Of a stretch of 64,000 nt of DNA, positions 22,753 through 30,831 are shown piece after piece (position 1 is the first letter of the stretch; every line of letters begins with the position of its first letter). The stretch comes from WS-9 sp036274595 (GTDB lineage: Bacteria; Eisenbacteria; RBG-16-71-46; SZUA-252). Below the pieces are notes generated by a model. That model saw only the letters and a list, made by a program, of their open reading frames with translations, was not told where the DNA came from and did no database searches. A program made the translations under genes and the position numbers. The stretch is from assembly GCA_036274595.1 (NCBI GenBank), contig DASUFL010000038.1:1-64000 (forward strand), in the 5' to 3' direction.

Positions 22753-23844
22753 CTACTTACCGGCGGCCAGCCACTCTTTCCTTCGAGCGGCCTGCTCGCG
22801 CAGCTCTTCCTCGAAGCGAGCCTGCGCTTTGATCTCGTTCTCGTGGCGACGCTTGAGCGCGTCCTTGGAGACCCCCTGGGGGGGCGTCCGGGCTTCCTTG
22901 TCCTGCTCGCGGTCGAGGCGAGCCCGCTCGGCGCGGAGCGTCTGGTCGAGCTTCATCTGCTCGCGCAGGTCACGAGCGCGAAGCTCTTGGGCGGTTGGGC
23001 CCGCGGCGCGACCGGACGAGTAGGAAGGACCTCGCCCGGTTCTCTCCCGGATCAGCTCGGGACGGTAGACCTCCACCGCGCCGCCGCTCACGATCTCGGC
23101 GCGATTGATGCGCGGCGTCCGGGCGGCGATGACGCGGATGGGTCTCGGCGGCCCTCCAAGTCCCACGCCTTCGGCGGTCATGCCACGCTCGGCAGGGCGG
23201 GATCCGGACAGGGCGTATCGGGTCACGTTCATGGTGAGCGGGAGGAGGGTGCTGTTCCGGCCGACCGGGACGATCCGGCTTCGAAGCTTGGACGACGTGA
23301 AGTCCCGGGCCGGCACGAAGGACCACGAGCGCTCGGGAGTGGCGCGATCCAGCTCCTTCGGATCCATCGATAGCCCGGCAGCCGCGGTCCATCGAGAATT
23401 GGGCGGAAGCGGAGCCCATCCGACCCAGCCTTTGCCCCGGCGCCAGGCCACCCAGGCGGATCCCCACGTGGACGATGGGACCCACACCCAGCCGTGATCC
23501 GGATCTTCCAGCCAGCGGCCGTAGTGGTAGACGGCCCACGCCCATGGCTCCTCGCCAAGCCAGAGCCAGCCCAGCTCGGTGTAGACCCAACGACCGTCCA
23601 CGTACGGGCGCCAATCCGCCCGAACGCCGAGCGGCGCCCAGACCGTGCCGTACGGATCGAGATCGATCCACTGGCCGTGGCTCTCGAGCGCATCATGGAA
23701 GCGGTCGACGTCGGCCGCGGACGTGCGAGCGTCCTCGCGCGACGGAGGCGCGGGCGGTCCGAAGGACGGATGCGTGCCGCCGCAGCCCGCGACGAAGCCG
23801 AGCAGGGCGAGCGCGAAGCCCGGGAACCAAAGCCTTCGAACCAT
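22753..23844 (-). CDS. Lipoprotein of the DUF6600/YXWGXW-rich type
   Basis: This 363-residue protein begins with a lipoprotein signal (FPGFALALLGFVAGCGG). The segment after residue 40 is rich in Trp and Tyr, with repeated elements such as WIDLDPYGTVWAPLGV, WRPYVDGRWVYTELGW, WAWAVYHYGRW and HGWVWVPSSTWG. This is the pattern of DUF6600 and YXWGXW-repeat envelope proteins. The C-terminal 120 residues are a charged coiled-coil-like region (LREQMKLDQTLRAERARLDR, then ALKRRHENEIKAQARFEEEL). The start at 23844 has AGGAGAG 5 nt upstream. Function is unknown; a structural envelope role is likely. Confidence 0.75.
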   Translation of the reverse strand: MVRRLWFPGFALALLGFVAGCGGTHPSFGPPAPPSREDARTSAADVDRFHDALESHGQWIDLDPYGTVWAPLGVRADWRPYVDGRWVYTELGWLWLGEEPWAWAVYHYGRWLEDPDHGWVWVPSSTWGSAWVAWRRGKGWVGWAPLPPNSRWTAAAGLSMDPKELDRATPERSWSFVPARDFTSSKLRSRIVPVGRNSTLLPLTMNVTRYALSGSRPAERGMTAEGVGLGGPPRPIRVIAARTPRINRAEIVSGGAVEVYRPELIRERTGRGPSYSSGRAAGPTAQELRARDLREQMKLDQTLRAERARLDREQDKEARTPPQGVSKDALKRRHENEIKAQARFEEELREQAARRKEWLAAGK

Positions 23845-23964
23845 CTGGACTCTCCTGTACCGAACCTCGCTGAACCGGGAGCGGCGGTAGATCTCAACCG
23901 TCCCATCGGCCACATCGCTACCCTTATTTACCGGGGTCGGCGGTCGGCGACGGGTTTTCTCGCT

Positions 23965-23991
23965 GGGCGGCCCGGGCGGCCCGGGCGGCCC
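23965..23991. repeat. Tandem repeat, 3 x 9 bp GGGCGGCCC
   Basis: Three head-to-tail copies of the palindromic unit GGGCGGCCC occupy part of the 270-nt gap between divergent genes at 23844 and 24115. A GC-rich array of this kind is probably replication slippage. I see no clear promoter in the rest of the gap. Confidence 0.7.
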
Positions 23992-24114
23992 GGAGGCGGG
24001 GCTCGAGGCCGCGCCCGGACGGCCGTCGAAGCCCCGCAGCGGGTGACGTTACCGGTCCTCGGGATGGGGCGCCGATGGGGCTATGAGGGCTGGCGGGAAG
24101 GAGTTCGGTTGGAC

Positions 24115-24909
24115 ATGATGGTTTCTCCAGAGTACGATCGCCACCGCATGAACGACGAACGATCGCGTCCCGCCCTGGTCGGACCAGGACTCATGGTTCT
24201 CGCTCTGGGGATCGTCCTTGCCGGCTGGCTGGTGGGCAACGGGATCCAGAGCGTCCGCACCGCCGACCGGTTCGTCACGGTGAAGGGCGTGGCCGAGCGC
24301 GAGGTGAAGGCGGATCTCGCGATCTGGCCGATCCAGTTCGCCGTGACGGACGACAACATTCCCGCCGCCCAGGCGCGGGTGACGGCGAACGTCATCAAGA
24401 TCGCGTCCTTCCTCGCGGAGAACGGGATCGACACGAGCGAGGTCGAGCTGACGAGCCTCCGCGTGACCGACGTTCTCGCGAATCCCTACAACCCTCCGAA
24501 TCGCGTCGGCAATCGCTACATCATCGAGCAGACCGTGCTCGTGCGGACGACGCGTCCCGATCTGGTGCAGGCCGCGAGCCGGCGCGTGGGGGAGCTCGTC
24601 AACGCCGGCATCCCGCTCTCGTCCGGCCAGTACGGCGCGACCGGGCCGAACTACGTGTTCCGCAAGCTCAACGACCTCAAGCCGAGCATGATCGCGGAAG
24701 CGACCGCGGAAGCGCGCAAGGCCGCGGAGCAGTTCGCGAAGGATTCGAAGAGCCGGCTCGGTGGAATCCATCGCGCCAACCAGGGCGTCTTCGTCATCCT
24801 TCCGCGCGACGCTTCGGATTCCGGCGGCGGTCCGGGCATGGGCGAGCAGAGCCAGATGTTCAAGCTCGTCCGCGTGGTGACCACCGTGGAATACCTCCTC
24901 CGCGGCTGA
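24115..24909 (+). CDS. SIMPL-domain (DUF541) protein, membrane-anchored
   Basis: This 264-residue protein has a hydrophobic N-terminal anchor (VGPGLMVLALGIVLAGWLVG). The SIMPL domain follows (FVTVKGVAEREVKADLAIWP, then VELTSLRVTDVLANPYNPPN, IIEQTVLVRTTRPDLVQAAS, ATAEARKAAEQFAKDSKSRL). Members of this family are periplasmic or outer-membrane proteins of uncertain function, some linked to stress. AAGGAG lies 11 nt before the ATG at 24115. An ATG at 24148, preceded by TACGAT but no SD, is an alternative and would remove 11 residues that are not hydrophobic. Confidence 0.85.
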   Translation: MMVSPEYDRHRMNDERSRPALVGPGLMVLALGIVLAGWLVGNGIQSVRTADRFVTVKGVAEREVKADLAIWPIQFAVTDDNIPAAQARVTANVIKIASFLAENGIDTSEVELTSLRVTDVLANPYNPPNRVGNRYIIEQTVLVRTTRPDLVQAASRRVGELVNAGIPLSSGQYGATGPNYVFRKLNDLKPSMIAEATAEARKAAEQFAKDSKSRLGGIHRANQGVFVILPRDASDSGGGPGMGEQSQMFKLVRVVTTVEYLLRG

Positions 24910-24917
24910 CCCACGCG

Positions 24918-25145
24918 CTACGCGGTTCTCGGTCTCCTTCCCGCAAGCAAGAGCACCACGCCGAGCACGATCGCGCCCGCGCTGACCGGCGTGGGGACGC
25001 GCACGTGCTCCTTGTCCGTGACCGTGATGTCCACCGGTCCGAGGTCCGCGGTGTCCCTGTCCTTCGTGTAGCTGAAGCCTCCCGCGAACAGCGCCACCAG
25101 ACCGAGCACGATCAGGGCAACGCCGAGTATGGAAAGCGGTCTCAT
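24918..25145 (-). CDS. Small two-helix membrane protein (DUF3185-like)
   Basis: This 75-residue protein has two transmembrane segments (SILGVALIVLGLVALFAGGF and SAGAIVLGVVLLLAGRR) flanking a short polar, Asp/Thr-rich loop. Length and layout fit DUF3185-type proteins. An excellent AGGAGG lies 4-5 nt before the ATG at 25145. It converges on the SIMPL gene with 8 nt between stops. Confidence 0.7.
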   Translation of the reverse strand: MRPLSILGVALIVLGLVALFAGGFSYTKDRDTADLGPVDITVTDKEHVRVPTPVSAGAIVLGVVLLLAGRRPRTA

Positions 25146-25370
25146 GTTTCCTCCTATCGTGAGCCGGCGCTCGATCGCGCCGACGCCTGCCGGCGACGCA
25201 AGAGGCAAGCCAAAGACGCGCCCGTGGGAAGACGGATCGTTCGCGTTGAAATTCCTACATCGCGATTGAAAGAGACGCTCGGGTCGGCCGGCTCTGGCGT
25301 CGACGCCCTCCGACCGGGGAAGCACGCCCTTGGCATGTAAGTAGGTGGCCTCGCTCACGTTCCTTCGTCG

Positions 25371-25386
25371 TGGCACAGACCGTGCT
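25371..25386 (+). promoter_or_regulatory. Candidate sigma-54-type promoter for the OmpA/TSP3 gene
   Basis: TGGCACAGACCGTGCT carries GG and GC separated by exactly 10 nt, the -24/-12 rule for sigma-54. The -12 element reads GTGC rather than TTGC. The predicted start would give a leader of about 48 nt before the ATG at 25444. I see nothing else in the 298-nt gap. No sigma-54 activator is encoded in the window. Confidence 0.3.
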
Positions 25387-25443
25387 CAAGGCTGGCGCGG
25401 ATTGCGTTCATCCGAGCATGCTTCCATCCCACCCCCCGGAGGA

Positions 25444-27048
25444 ATGATGAAGTCACTGCGGAAGGCGATCGTCCTGGTGGCCGCGACGTCGGCGGCTTTC
25501 CTGGCCGCGCCAAGGCACGCGTCCAGCGAAGTGGGCGGAGTTCACCTGAACGTCACCCCCTTCGTGGGTTACGGCGATTGGGCGAAGGAAATCAATCTCG
25601 ACAACAAGGCGTATTTCGGAGGCCGGCTCGGCGTCGGCATCGGCCCCTATCTCGGGGTCGAGGGCTACTACGGCTGGATGGGCACCCACACGGAGTACGG
25701 CACCGGGGACTCGCTCTTCTCAGCGCCGAGCACGTCGCCGCGGAACACGATCGACCTGCAGCTGTACGGTGCGGATCTCGTCCTGAATCTCATTCCCAAG
25801 TCGAAGTTCAATCCCTACCTCCTCGGCGGGTGGCACGAAGAGAAAATCACCTCCGACGGTCCCGGCGTGAAGACGTTTCAGAACGGCGCGGAGTTCGGTG
25901 GAGGCGTCAAGATCGGCGTGAGCCGCCGGGCCGCGCTGAGGCTCGAGCTCCGCGACAAGCTCTGGTCCTTCGGAGACGATCCAACCATTCCCGATCCGCC
26001 TGGAAACGACAACATCCACAATCTCTTCTATAACGCAGGGCTTCAGGTCTCCTTCGGCGGCGCGACAGGAAGCGACGCGGACAACGACGGCGTGGCCGAC
26101 AGCAAGGATGCGTGTCCCAACACGCCGGCCGGCGCGCTGGTCGACGAGCGCGGCTGCCCGCTCGATGCCGACGGAGACAACGTTCCGGACGGCATCGACC
26201 AGTGTCCGAACACGCCCTCGGGCGCGACCGTGGATGCGCGCGGCTGTCCGAGCGACGCCGACAACGATGGCGTTCCCGACGGCATCGACAAGTGCCCGGA
26301 GACTCCGGGCGGCACGCAGGTGGACGCGAAAGGGTGCCCCGCGGATCAGGACGGCGACGGCGTTCCGGACGGCGTCGACCAGTGCGCCAACACGCCGAGT
26401 GGAGCGCGCGTGGATGCGCGCGGCTGCCCGGTCGATAGCGATCAGGATGGCGTTCCGGACGGCATCGACCAGTGCCCGAACACGCTGCCGGGCGCTCAGG
26501 TGGACGCGCGTGGGTGCGCGGCCGACTCCGACAACGACGGCGTGACCGATGACAAGGACCTGTGCCCGAACACCCAGGCGGACGTGAAGGTGGACGCGCA
26601 GGGCTGCCCGATCGAGCTGACCGAGATGGAGACGCAGCTGCTCGACAAGGGCGTGATCACGACCCGCGAGATCCACTTCGAGACGGCCAAGTGGGACATC
26701 CTTCCCGAGTCGCGGCCCATCCTGGACGGCATCGGCAAGGTTCTGATCCAGTGGCCGAAGCTGCACATCGAGATCGGCGGCCATGCCGATTCGCGCGGCT
26801 CGGACGCCTACAACATGGATCTCACCCAGAAGCGGGCCCAGTCCGTGCTGGACTATCTCGTCACGAATTTCCCGCAGATCGCCCGCGACCAGTACACGGC
26901 CAAGGGGTACGGGGAGCGGAAGCCGGTTGCAACGAACCGGACGGTCGAGGGAATGGCGCGGAATCGCCGCGTCGAGTTCAAGGTCCTCAACACCGAGGAG
27001 CTCACCAAGGAACGGGAGCGCCGCCGGCTCTTGAAACGGGGGGAGTAG
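25444..27048 (+). CDS. OmpA-family outer-membrane protein with six TSP type-3 calcium-binding repeats
   Basis: This is a 534-residue protein. A signal peptide (AIVLVAATSAAFLAAPRHAS) precedes an N-terminal OmpA-like beta-barrel of about 170 residues (VTPFVGYGDWAKEIN through GLQVSFGG). Six tandem thrombospondin type-3 repeats of about 30 residues follow (pattern DADNDGVPDGIDKCP, then a Cys in RGCP), expected to bind Ca2+ through their Asp residues. The C-terminal OmpA domain (IEIGGHADSRGSDAYNMDLT, then AKGYGERKP, MARNRRVEFK) binds peptidoglycan. GGAGGA directly precedes two tandem ATG codons. It should be an abundant envelope-stabilising porin-like protein. Each TSP3 unit has a conserved Cys pair. 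Confidence 0.93.
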   Translation: MMKSLRKAIVLVAATSAAFLAAPRHASSEVGGVHLNVTPFVGYGDWAKEINLDNKAYFGGRLGVGIGPYLGVEGYYGWMGTHTEYGTGDSLFSAPSTSPRNTIDLQLYGADLVLNLIPKSKFNPYLLGGWHEEKITSDGPGVKTFQNGAEFGGGVKIGVSRRAALRLELRDKLWSFGDDPTIPDPPGNDNIHNLFYNAGLQVSFGGATGSDADNDGVADSKDACPNTPAGALVDERGCPLDADGDNVPDGIDQCPNTPSGATVDARGCPSDADNDGVPDGIDKCPETPGGTQVDAKGCPADQDGDGVPDGVDQCANTPSGARVDARGCPVDSDQDGVPDGIDQCPNTLPGAQVDARGCAADSDNDGVTDDKDLCPNTQADVKVDAQGCPIELTEMETQLLDKGVITTREIHFETAKWDILPESRPILDGIGKVLIQWPKLHIEIGGHADSRGSDAYNMDLTQKRAQSVLDYLVTNFPQIARDQYTAKGYGERKPVATNRTVEGMARNRRVEFKVLNTEELTKERERRRLLKRGE

Positions 27049-27072
27049 GGAGCCGACATCCGCTTCCGTAGT

Positions 27073-27104
27073 GCAGGTGGGGAACCTCGAGGTTCCCCAC
27101 CTGC
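27073..27104. promoter_or_regulatory. 32-bp perfect palindrome between the OmpA/TSP3 gene and a small gene
   Basis: The arm GCAGGTGGGGAACCTC is followed directly by its exact reverse complement. As RNA it would form a 14-bp stem with a UCGA tetraloop, 24 nt downstream of the ompA-like stop and 20 nt before the next ATG. No T-tract follows, so it is not a classical terminator. It could protect the upstream mRNA 3' end, tune readthrough into the small Thr-rich gene, or be a protein-binding site. Confidence 0.55.
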
Positions 27105-27123
27105 CACATTCCAAGGAGACGAT

Positions 27124-27387
27124 ATGCTGACCAAAGTATGGCATCGCACGATACTGAGTCTCGCCACGCTGCCCGTTCTCGTCGCATCGGCGCTCGCCCA
27201 GGACGGGGGCACGGGAACGACGGAGGGCGGGACCTCCGCCACGACCACCACGACCACGACGACCACGTCCGAATGGATCACGGACTGGAGACTCTGGGCC
27301 GTCGTAGGAGCCGTGCTCGTGGTCATCCTCATCCTCGCCTTGACGCGCGGGCGCAGCGAAGGAGGCAGCACGACCATCGTCAAGTGA
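27124..27387 (+). CDS. Small Thr-rich membrane protein, 87 aa
   Basis: The ATG follows AAGGAGACGAT. The protein has a signal peptide (TILSLATLPVLVASALA), a low-complexity segment with nine consecutive Thr, one C-terminal transmembrane helix (LWAVVGAVLVVILILALT) and a short basic tail. The Thr tract resembles that of the protein at 27823-28554. An exported, possibly O-glycosylated envelope protein is a reasonable guess; no family is recognised. Confidence 0.65.
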   Translation: MLTKVWHRTILSLATLPVLVASALAQDGGTGTTEGGTSATTTTTTTTTSEWITDWRLWAVVGAVLVVILILALTRGRSEGGSTTIVK

Positions 27388-27419
27388 TGCGCGCGGTGGC
27401 CGCAGCAGGTGCATCCGGA

Positions 27420-27445
27420 GAGCCGGCGCCTCGGGGCGCCGGCTC
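27420..27445 (+). terminator. Rho-independent-like hairpin after the small Thr-rich gene
   Basis: A perfect 11-bp stem, GAGCCGGCGCC with GGCGCCGGCTC, encloses a TCGG tetraloop and is followed by TTCGT. It lies 33 nt after the stop at 27387. The T-run is short, but the stem is very strong. Confidence 0.6.
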
Positions 27446-27822
27446 TTCGTCATGGTGGGAGGGCCTTTGTTACAAGGACGCGCGGAGTCTGTTCGGATGC
27501 GTACAGGCTGGCGCGCCGCGGGGTCGCGCAGGCGGAATGTTCCTCAACGCAAGTCCAGCATGCGCACCGTTCAGGCGTGATTCACGCGTATTTATCGGTG
27601 GTGGAACGGGTGTTGCTGTGGTGTCCCCTAGTCTTTTATCGAACCTTGGGCGGCGGGAACCTGATTCGATTCGAGCTCGCTTTTGACAATCACAGGTTGG
27701 CGCTGGCAATAGCGAATCGATCGAACAATAGGAACCCGCCGCCCGCTTTCGCTGTACTCCCCGCAAGGGGTCGTAACCGCACACGCCCCGCTCGGGGCAC
27801 TCAAGGAAGGAAGGAACAGCAC
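27446..27822 (+). other. Non-coding gap of 377 nt with candidate promoter
   Basis: I see no gene here. A TTGACA -35-like hexamer stands at 27683-27688, but the -10 region (GCAATA/CAATAG about 17-18 nt later) is weak. AAGGAAGGAAGG just before 27823 is the ribosome binding site of the next gene. The stretch is less GC-rich than its surroundings. Confidence 0.3.
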
Positions 27823-28554
27823 ATGAAACGATCGCTCCTCATTCCGGCGTTCGTCGTGATGGCGCTTGCCGGGTGGGAACTCGCGTACGCGCAAGCCCCG
27901 GACAATTCGGGCGCGACTCCCGGCACGCCCGGGACGACGACGAGCACCACCACGACGACCACGACGCCCAGCACGACTCCGCCGACGGACGCCACCACGA
28001 GCACAACGAGCACCACGACCACCACGGAGTCCACCACCCCACAGGCTACGCCGCCGAGCGCTGCGTACCTCGCGGCGCGCGAGCGCGGCAAGGGCGTGAC
28101 CGCGAAGGAGACCGCGACCGTCGACAAGCAGCTCACGACCGTGGTCAAGCAGGTGGACGACCTGGCCGCCAAGGCGGGTGATGCCACCGTGGCGGGACGC
28201 CTCTCGTCCGACTTCGGAGTCTCGTCCGACGCGCTCATGGCGGAGAAGGCCAAGTACAACACCGGCTGGGGCGATCTCATGATCGCGCACACGCTCGCCT
28301 CGAACACGCTGACCGGCGTCACCCTCGACGAGGTCATGGCCATGCGCACGACCGACGCGATGGGGTGGGGGGCGATCGCCAGCGGCCTCGACCTCAAGCT
28401 CGGGAACGTCGTGAGCGGGGTCAAGAGCGAGGCGAAGGTGGCGACGGGTTCCTCGCGCGCCGACGGAAAGCCGGCGAAGATCGAGGTAGCGGCAGTGACC
28501 CCGCCGGCAGCGGCGGGGACAGCCGGCACGAGCGGCGACACGGGCAGCAAGTAG
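27823..28554 (+). CDS. Exported Thr-rich protein, 243 aa
   Basis: A signal peptide (LLIPAFVVMALAGWELAYA) is followed by about 50 residues of Thr/Ser/Pro low complexity, including runs of up to seven Thr. Then comes a helical domain (KETATVDKQLTTVVKQVDDL, then GRLSSDFGVSSDALMAEKAK, LMIAHTLASNT) of unknown family, and an Ala/Thr/Gly-rich tail. The start has AAGGAAGGAA upstream. It is probably periplasmic or surface exposed. The Thr linker is shared with the protein at 27124, suggesting related processing or glycosylation. Confidence 0.65.
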   Translation: MKRSLLIPAFVVMALAGWELAYAQAPDNSGATPGTPGTTTSTTTTTTTPSTTPPTDATTSTTSTTTTTESTTPQATPPSAAYLAARERGKGVTAKETATVDKQLTTVVKQVDDLAAKAGDATVAGRLSSDFGVSSDALMAEKAKYNTGWGDLMIAHTLASNTLTGVTLDEVMAMRTTDAMGWGAIASGLDLKLGNVVSGVKSEAKVATGSSRADGKPAKIEVAAVTPPAAAGTAGTSGDTGSK

Positions 28555-28600
28555 TCGAGCGCGCCTGGAACGGGCGCTACGGTCAAAGGAGCGTTTTGGC

Positions 28601-28630
28601 GAGGGGCCGCCGGAAGCACGGCGGCCCCTC
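28601..28630 (+). terminator. Strong hairpin after the Thr-rich gene
   Basis: A perfect 12-bp stem, GAGGGGCCGCCG with CGGCGGCCCCTC, has a 6-nt loop and lies 46 nt after the stop at 28554. No T-run follows. The TATCCT promoter box of the next gene begins only 8 nt later. Confidence 0.5.
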
Positions 28631-28649
28631 GGTCTGCTATCCTCTCCGC

Positions 28650-29597
28650 GTGAACCATCCCGACCCACACCACGCTCAGCCGGGCCGGAACGGCATGGCG
28701 CTCGTGACGGGGGGGTCCGGCTTCGTCGGCGGGCGCGTCGTGAAGCGCCTCCTCGAGCAGGGCATTCCCGTGCGCGCCATCGTGCGCGAGACGGCGGAGC
28801 CGCCCCAGGACGAGCGGATCGAGGTCGTTCGCGGCGATTTTGTCGACCCGGACACGGCCAGGCGAGCGGTGCAAGGCGTGTCCGACGTGATCCACTGCGC
28901 GGCCACCGCCGGTCCCGAGATCGAGCCCGTGCGCCGCGTGAACGTGGACGGAACCCGGGCGCTCGCGGACGCGGCCCTCGAGCAACGGGTCCGGCGGTTC
29001 ATCCAGATCTCGACGATTTCGGTCTACGATCGCGAGGGGCGGAGCGCCATCGACGAGGATTCGCCGCTCAAGACGTCGGGCGATCCCTACGGCCTGACGA
29101 AAGCCGAAGCCGACCGCGTGGTCCTCCTCGCCATGAAGCGGGGCCTCAACGGGGTGATCCTCCGGCCCGGCGCGATCCTCGGGGCCGGCGCCACGTCCAC
29201 GTGGGCCACGCGGGTGCCGCAGATGGTGCAGGAGGGCAAGGTCAAGCTCCGCAAGGGCGGCACCGACACGATCCCGTTCATCCACGTGGAAGACCTCGTC
29301 GACGCGGTGATGCTTGCGCTCCATTCGGATCGCGCGGTCGGCCGGGTCTACGACGTCGCCGACGAGCACCACACCTGGCGCGAGTACACGGACGAGGTCC
29401 GCCGCTGGTTCGACCTGCCGGAGCTCGACCGCGTTCCCGACGCCGAGATCCAGCCCGGCACGTTCTGGATCGGAACCGTCTCCACCCAACGAATCCGTCG
29501 CGAGCTGGGCTTTGCTCCCACCCGCTCGTATCGCGACGGCATGGCCGAAGCGGAGCACGCCTGGAGGGAGCGCCGTGCCACGACCCGAAGCGACTGA
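28650..29597 (+). CDS. NAD(P)-dependent epimerase/dehydratase (extended SDR)
   Basis: This 315-residue protein has an N-terminal Rossmann motif VTGGSGFVGG, the SDR segment ISTISVYDREGRS, and a YGLTKAEAD catalytic motif (Tyr-x3-Lys). HVEDLVDAVMLAL matches the substrate-domain loop of extended SDRs such as sugar-nucleotide epimerases or 3-beta-HSD-like enzymes. The substrate is unknown. There is no SD. A TATCCT box at 28638-28643 ends 6 nt before the GTG at 28650, consistent with a leaderless mRNA from GTG. The internal ATG at 28695 is the alternative and starts directly at the Rossmann motif. It overlaps the following gene by 23 nt. Confidence 0.88.
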   Translation: MNHPDPHHAQPGRNGMALVTGGSGFVGGRVVKRLLEQGIPVRAIVRETAEPPQDERIEVVRGDFVDPDTARRAVQGVSDVIHCAATAGPEIEPVRRVNVDGTRALADAALEQRVRRFIQISTISVYDREGRSAIDEDSPLKTSGDPYGLTKAEADRVVLLAMKRGLNGVILRPGAILGAGATSTWATRVPQMVQEGKVKLRKGGTDTIPFIHVEDLVDAVMLALHSDRAVGRVYDVADEHHTWREYTDEVRRWFDLPELDRVPDAEIQPGTFWIGTVSTQRIRRELGFAPTRSYRDGMAEAEHAWRERRATTRSD

Positions 29598-30111
29598 GTT
29601 CAATCCGTACTACGGGCGGTACATCGAGAAGGTGCCGGACGGCCCGATTGTCGACGTGCTCACCTCCGGCATGAACGAGACGCTGACCCTCCTCCGCTCG
29701 ATCCCCGAGTCCCGCGCGGACCACCGCTACGCCGAGGGGAAGTGGAGCATCAAGGAGGTGGTGGGGCACGTCATCGACGGGGAGCGCGTCTTCACGTACC
29801 GGGCGCTTCGCTTCGCACGGAAGGACACGACGCCGCTCGCGAGCTTCGAGCAGGACGACTACATTCCCGCGGGAAACTTCGGGGCGCGCACGCTGCGCGA
29901 TCTCACGGACGAATACGAGGCGGTGCGCCGGGCCACGATCGAGCTCTTCCGCCACTTCGATGAGACCCAGTTCTCCCGCCGCGGCACCGCCGCCGACAGT
30001 CCGGTGAGCGTTCGGGCCCTCGCCTACATCACCGCGGGGCACGAGATCCATCACCGCGCCATCTTGCGCGAGCGCTATCTCGGGCAGGAGATTCCGGCCC
30101 CGCGCGCCTGA
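29575..30111 (+). CDS. DinB-superfamily (DinB_2-like) protein
   Basis: This 178-residue helical protein has the metal-binding pattern of the DinB/YfiT four-helix bundle: His in IKEVVGHVIDGERVF and the pair in ITAGHEIHHRAIL. Family members are metal-dependent thiol S-transferases or uncharacterised stress proteins. It starts at a GTG with GGAGGGAG 6 nt upstream, inside the end of the SDR gene (23-nt overlap), so translation is coupled. Confidence 0.82.
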   Translation: MPRPEATEFNPYYGRYIEKVPDGPIVDVLTSGMNETLTLLRSIPESRADHRYAEGKWSIKEVVGHVIDGERVFTYRALRFARKDTTPLASFEQDDYIPAGNFGARTLRDLTDEYEAVRRATIELFRHFDETQFSRRGTAADSPVSVRALAYITAGHEIHHRAILRERYLGQEIPAPRA

Positions 30112-30170
30112 AGCAGGCTCGGCGCGCGCGTCGCCTCGACGCCCGCGGCGATCACGTACTCCTCAAGCGA

Positions 30171-30197
30171 AAGGGGCGCCCTCTCGGAGCGCCCCTT
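30171..30197. terminator. Hairpin between convergent genes
   Basis: The stem AAGGGGCGC pairs with GCGCCCCTT (9 bp) around a 9-nt loop. It lies between the convergent ends at 30111 (+) and 30237 (-) and is followed by CGTTGCTTC. It probably terminates transcripts from both sides. Confidence 0.55.
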
Positions 30198-30236
30198 CGT
30201 TGCTTCTCTCCGCCTCGAGGCGGCCCTGCTCCGTCG

Positions 30237-30653
30237 CTACGGCTTCAACGATACCTGCGATCCCTTGGCGTCATAGAAGTTGAGGAGCGGCCCCTGGTCT
30301 TCCGTGATCATGAGCTGCGCGCGCGGATTTTCCGCCGCGTCCAGCAGATCGAGAGCCGGTCCATCCTGGCCGACGCCGAGGTTGACTCTGAGCTTGCCGT
30401 TCTTGTCGAGGATCGTGAGTGCGGGGCCGTCGTCGCCCGCGCCGAGGATCATCTGCGACTTGCCCTGCGCGTTCTTCAAGACCAGCACTTCCGCTTCGAG
30501 CTTCTTCGACGGGCTGCTGGTCAGACCCATGCAGAGCACGCCGGCCATGCCGAGCAGCACCACCGACCCGAGAACCTTGAAACGGCGATTCTCCCGCTCC
30601 ACTCGCTCGAGACGCCCTTCCAGAGACACCGATTCCCTTATGTCCCGCGTCAT
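30237..30653 (-). CDS. Single-pass membrane protein with DG-repeat extracytoplasmic domain
   Basis: This 138-residue protein has a short cytosolic coiled coil (VSLEGRLERVERENRRFK), a transmembrane helix (VLGSVVLLGMAGVLCMGL) and a C-terminal domain of repeated beta elements (AQGKSQMILGAGDDGPAL, TILDKNGKLRVNLGVGQDGP, ALDLLDAAENPRAQLMITED). The repeats have a pattern of strand, Gly/Asp turn and strand, about 22 residues per unit. The start has AGGGGGG upstream. I have seen this layout in hypothetical proteins but know no function. Confidence 0.6.
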   Translation of the reverse strand: MTRDIRESVSLEGRLERVERENRRFKVLGSVVLLGMAGVLCMGLTSSPSKKLEAEVLVLKNAQGKSQMILGAGDDGPALTILDKNGKLRVNLGVGQDGPALDLLDAAENPRAQLMITEDQGPLLNFYDAKGSQVSLKP

Positions 30654-30831
30654 GCACCCCCCTTTTCTGGACACGCCCCCATCGGGCAACGAAACAACCC
30701 TCATCTATCGGCAGAATCGAGAGTTGGCTTGAGCGGAATCACGCCCGGGGAGGGCAGGGGCCTTCAAGTCCGGGACCTTGTGTGCCGATAACTCCAGAGG
30801 GACGGGGAGGTGTGCGTCCTCCGGAGGTCGG

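Noticed and set aside
26078..26620. Regular repeats of about 90 bp that could suggest a CRISPR or tandem array
   Set aside because: They encode six in-frame thrombospondin type-3 repeats of the OmpA protein; spacing and coding potential exclude CRISPR.
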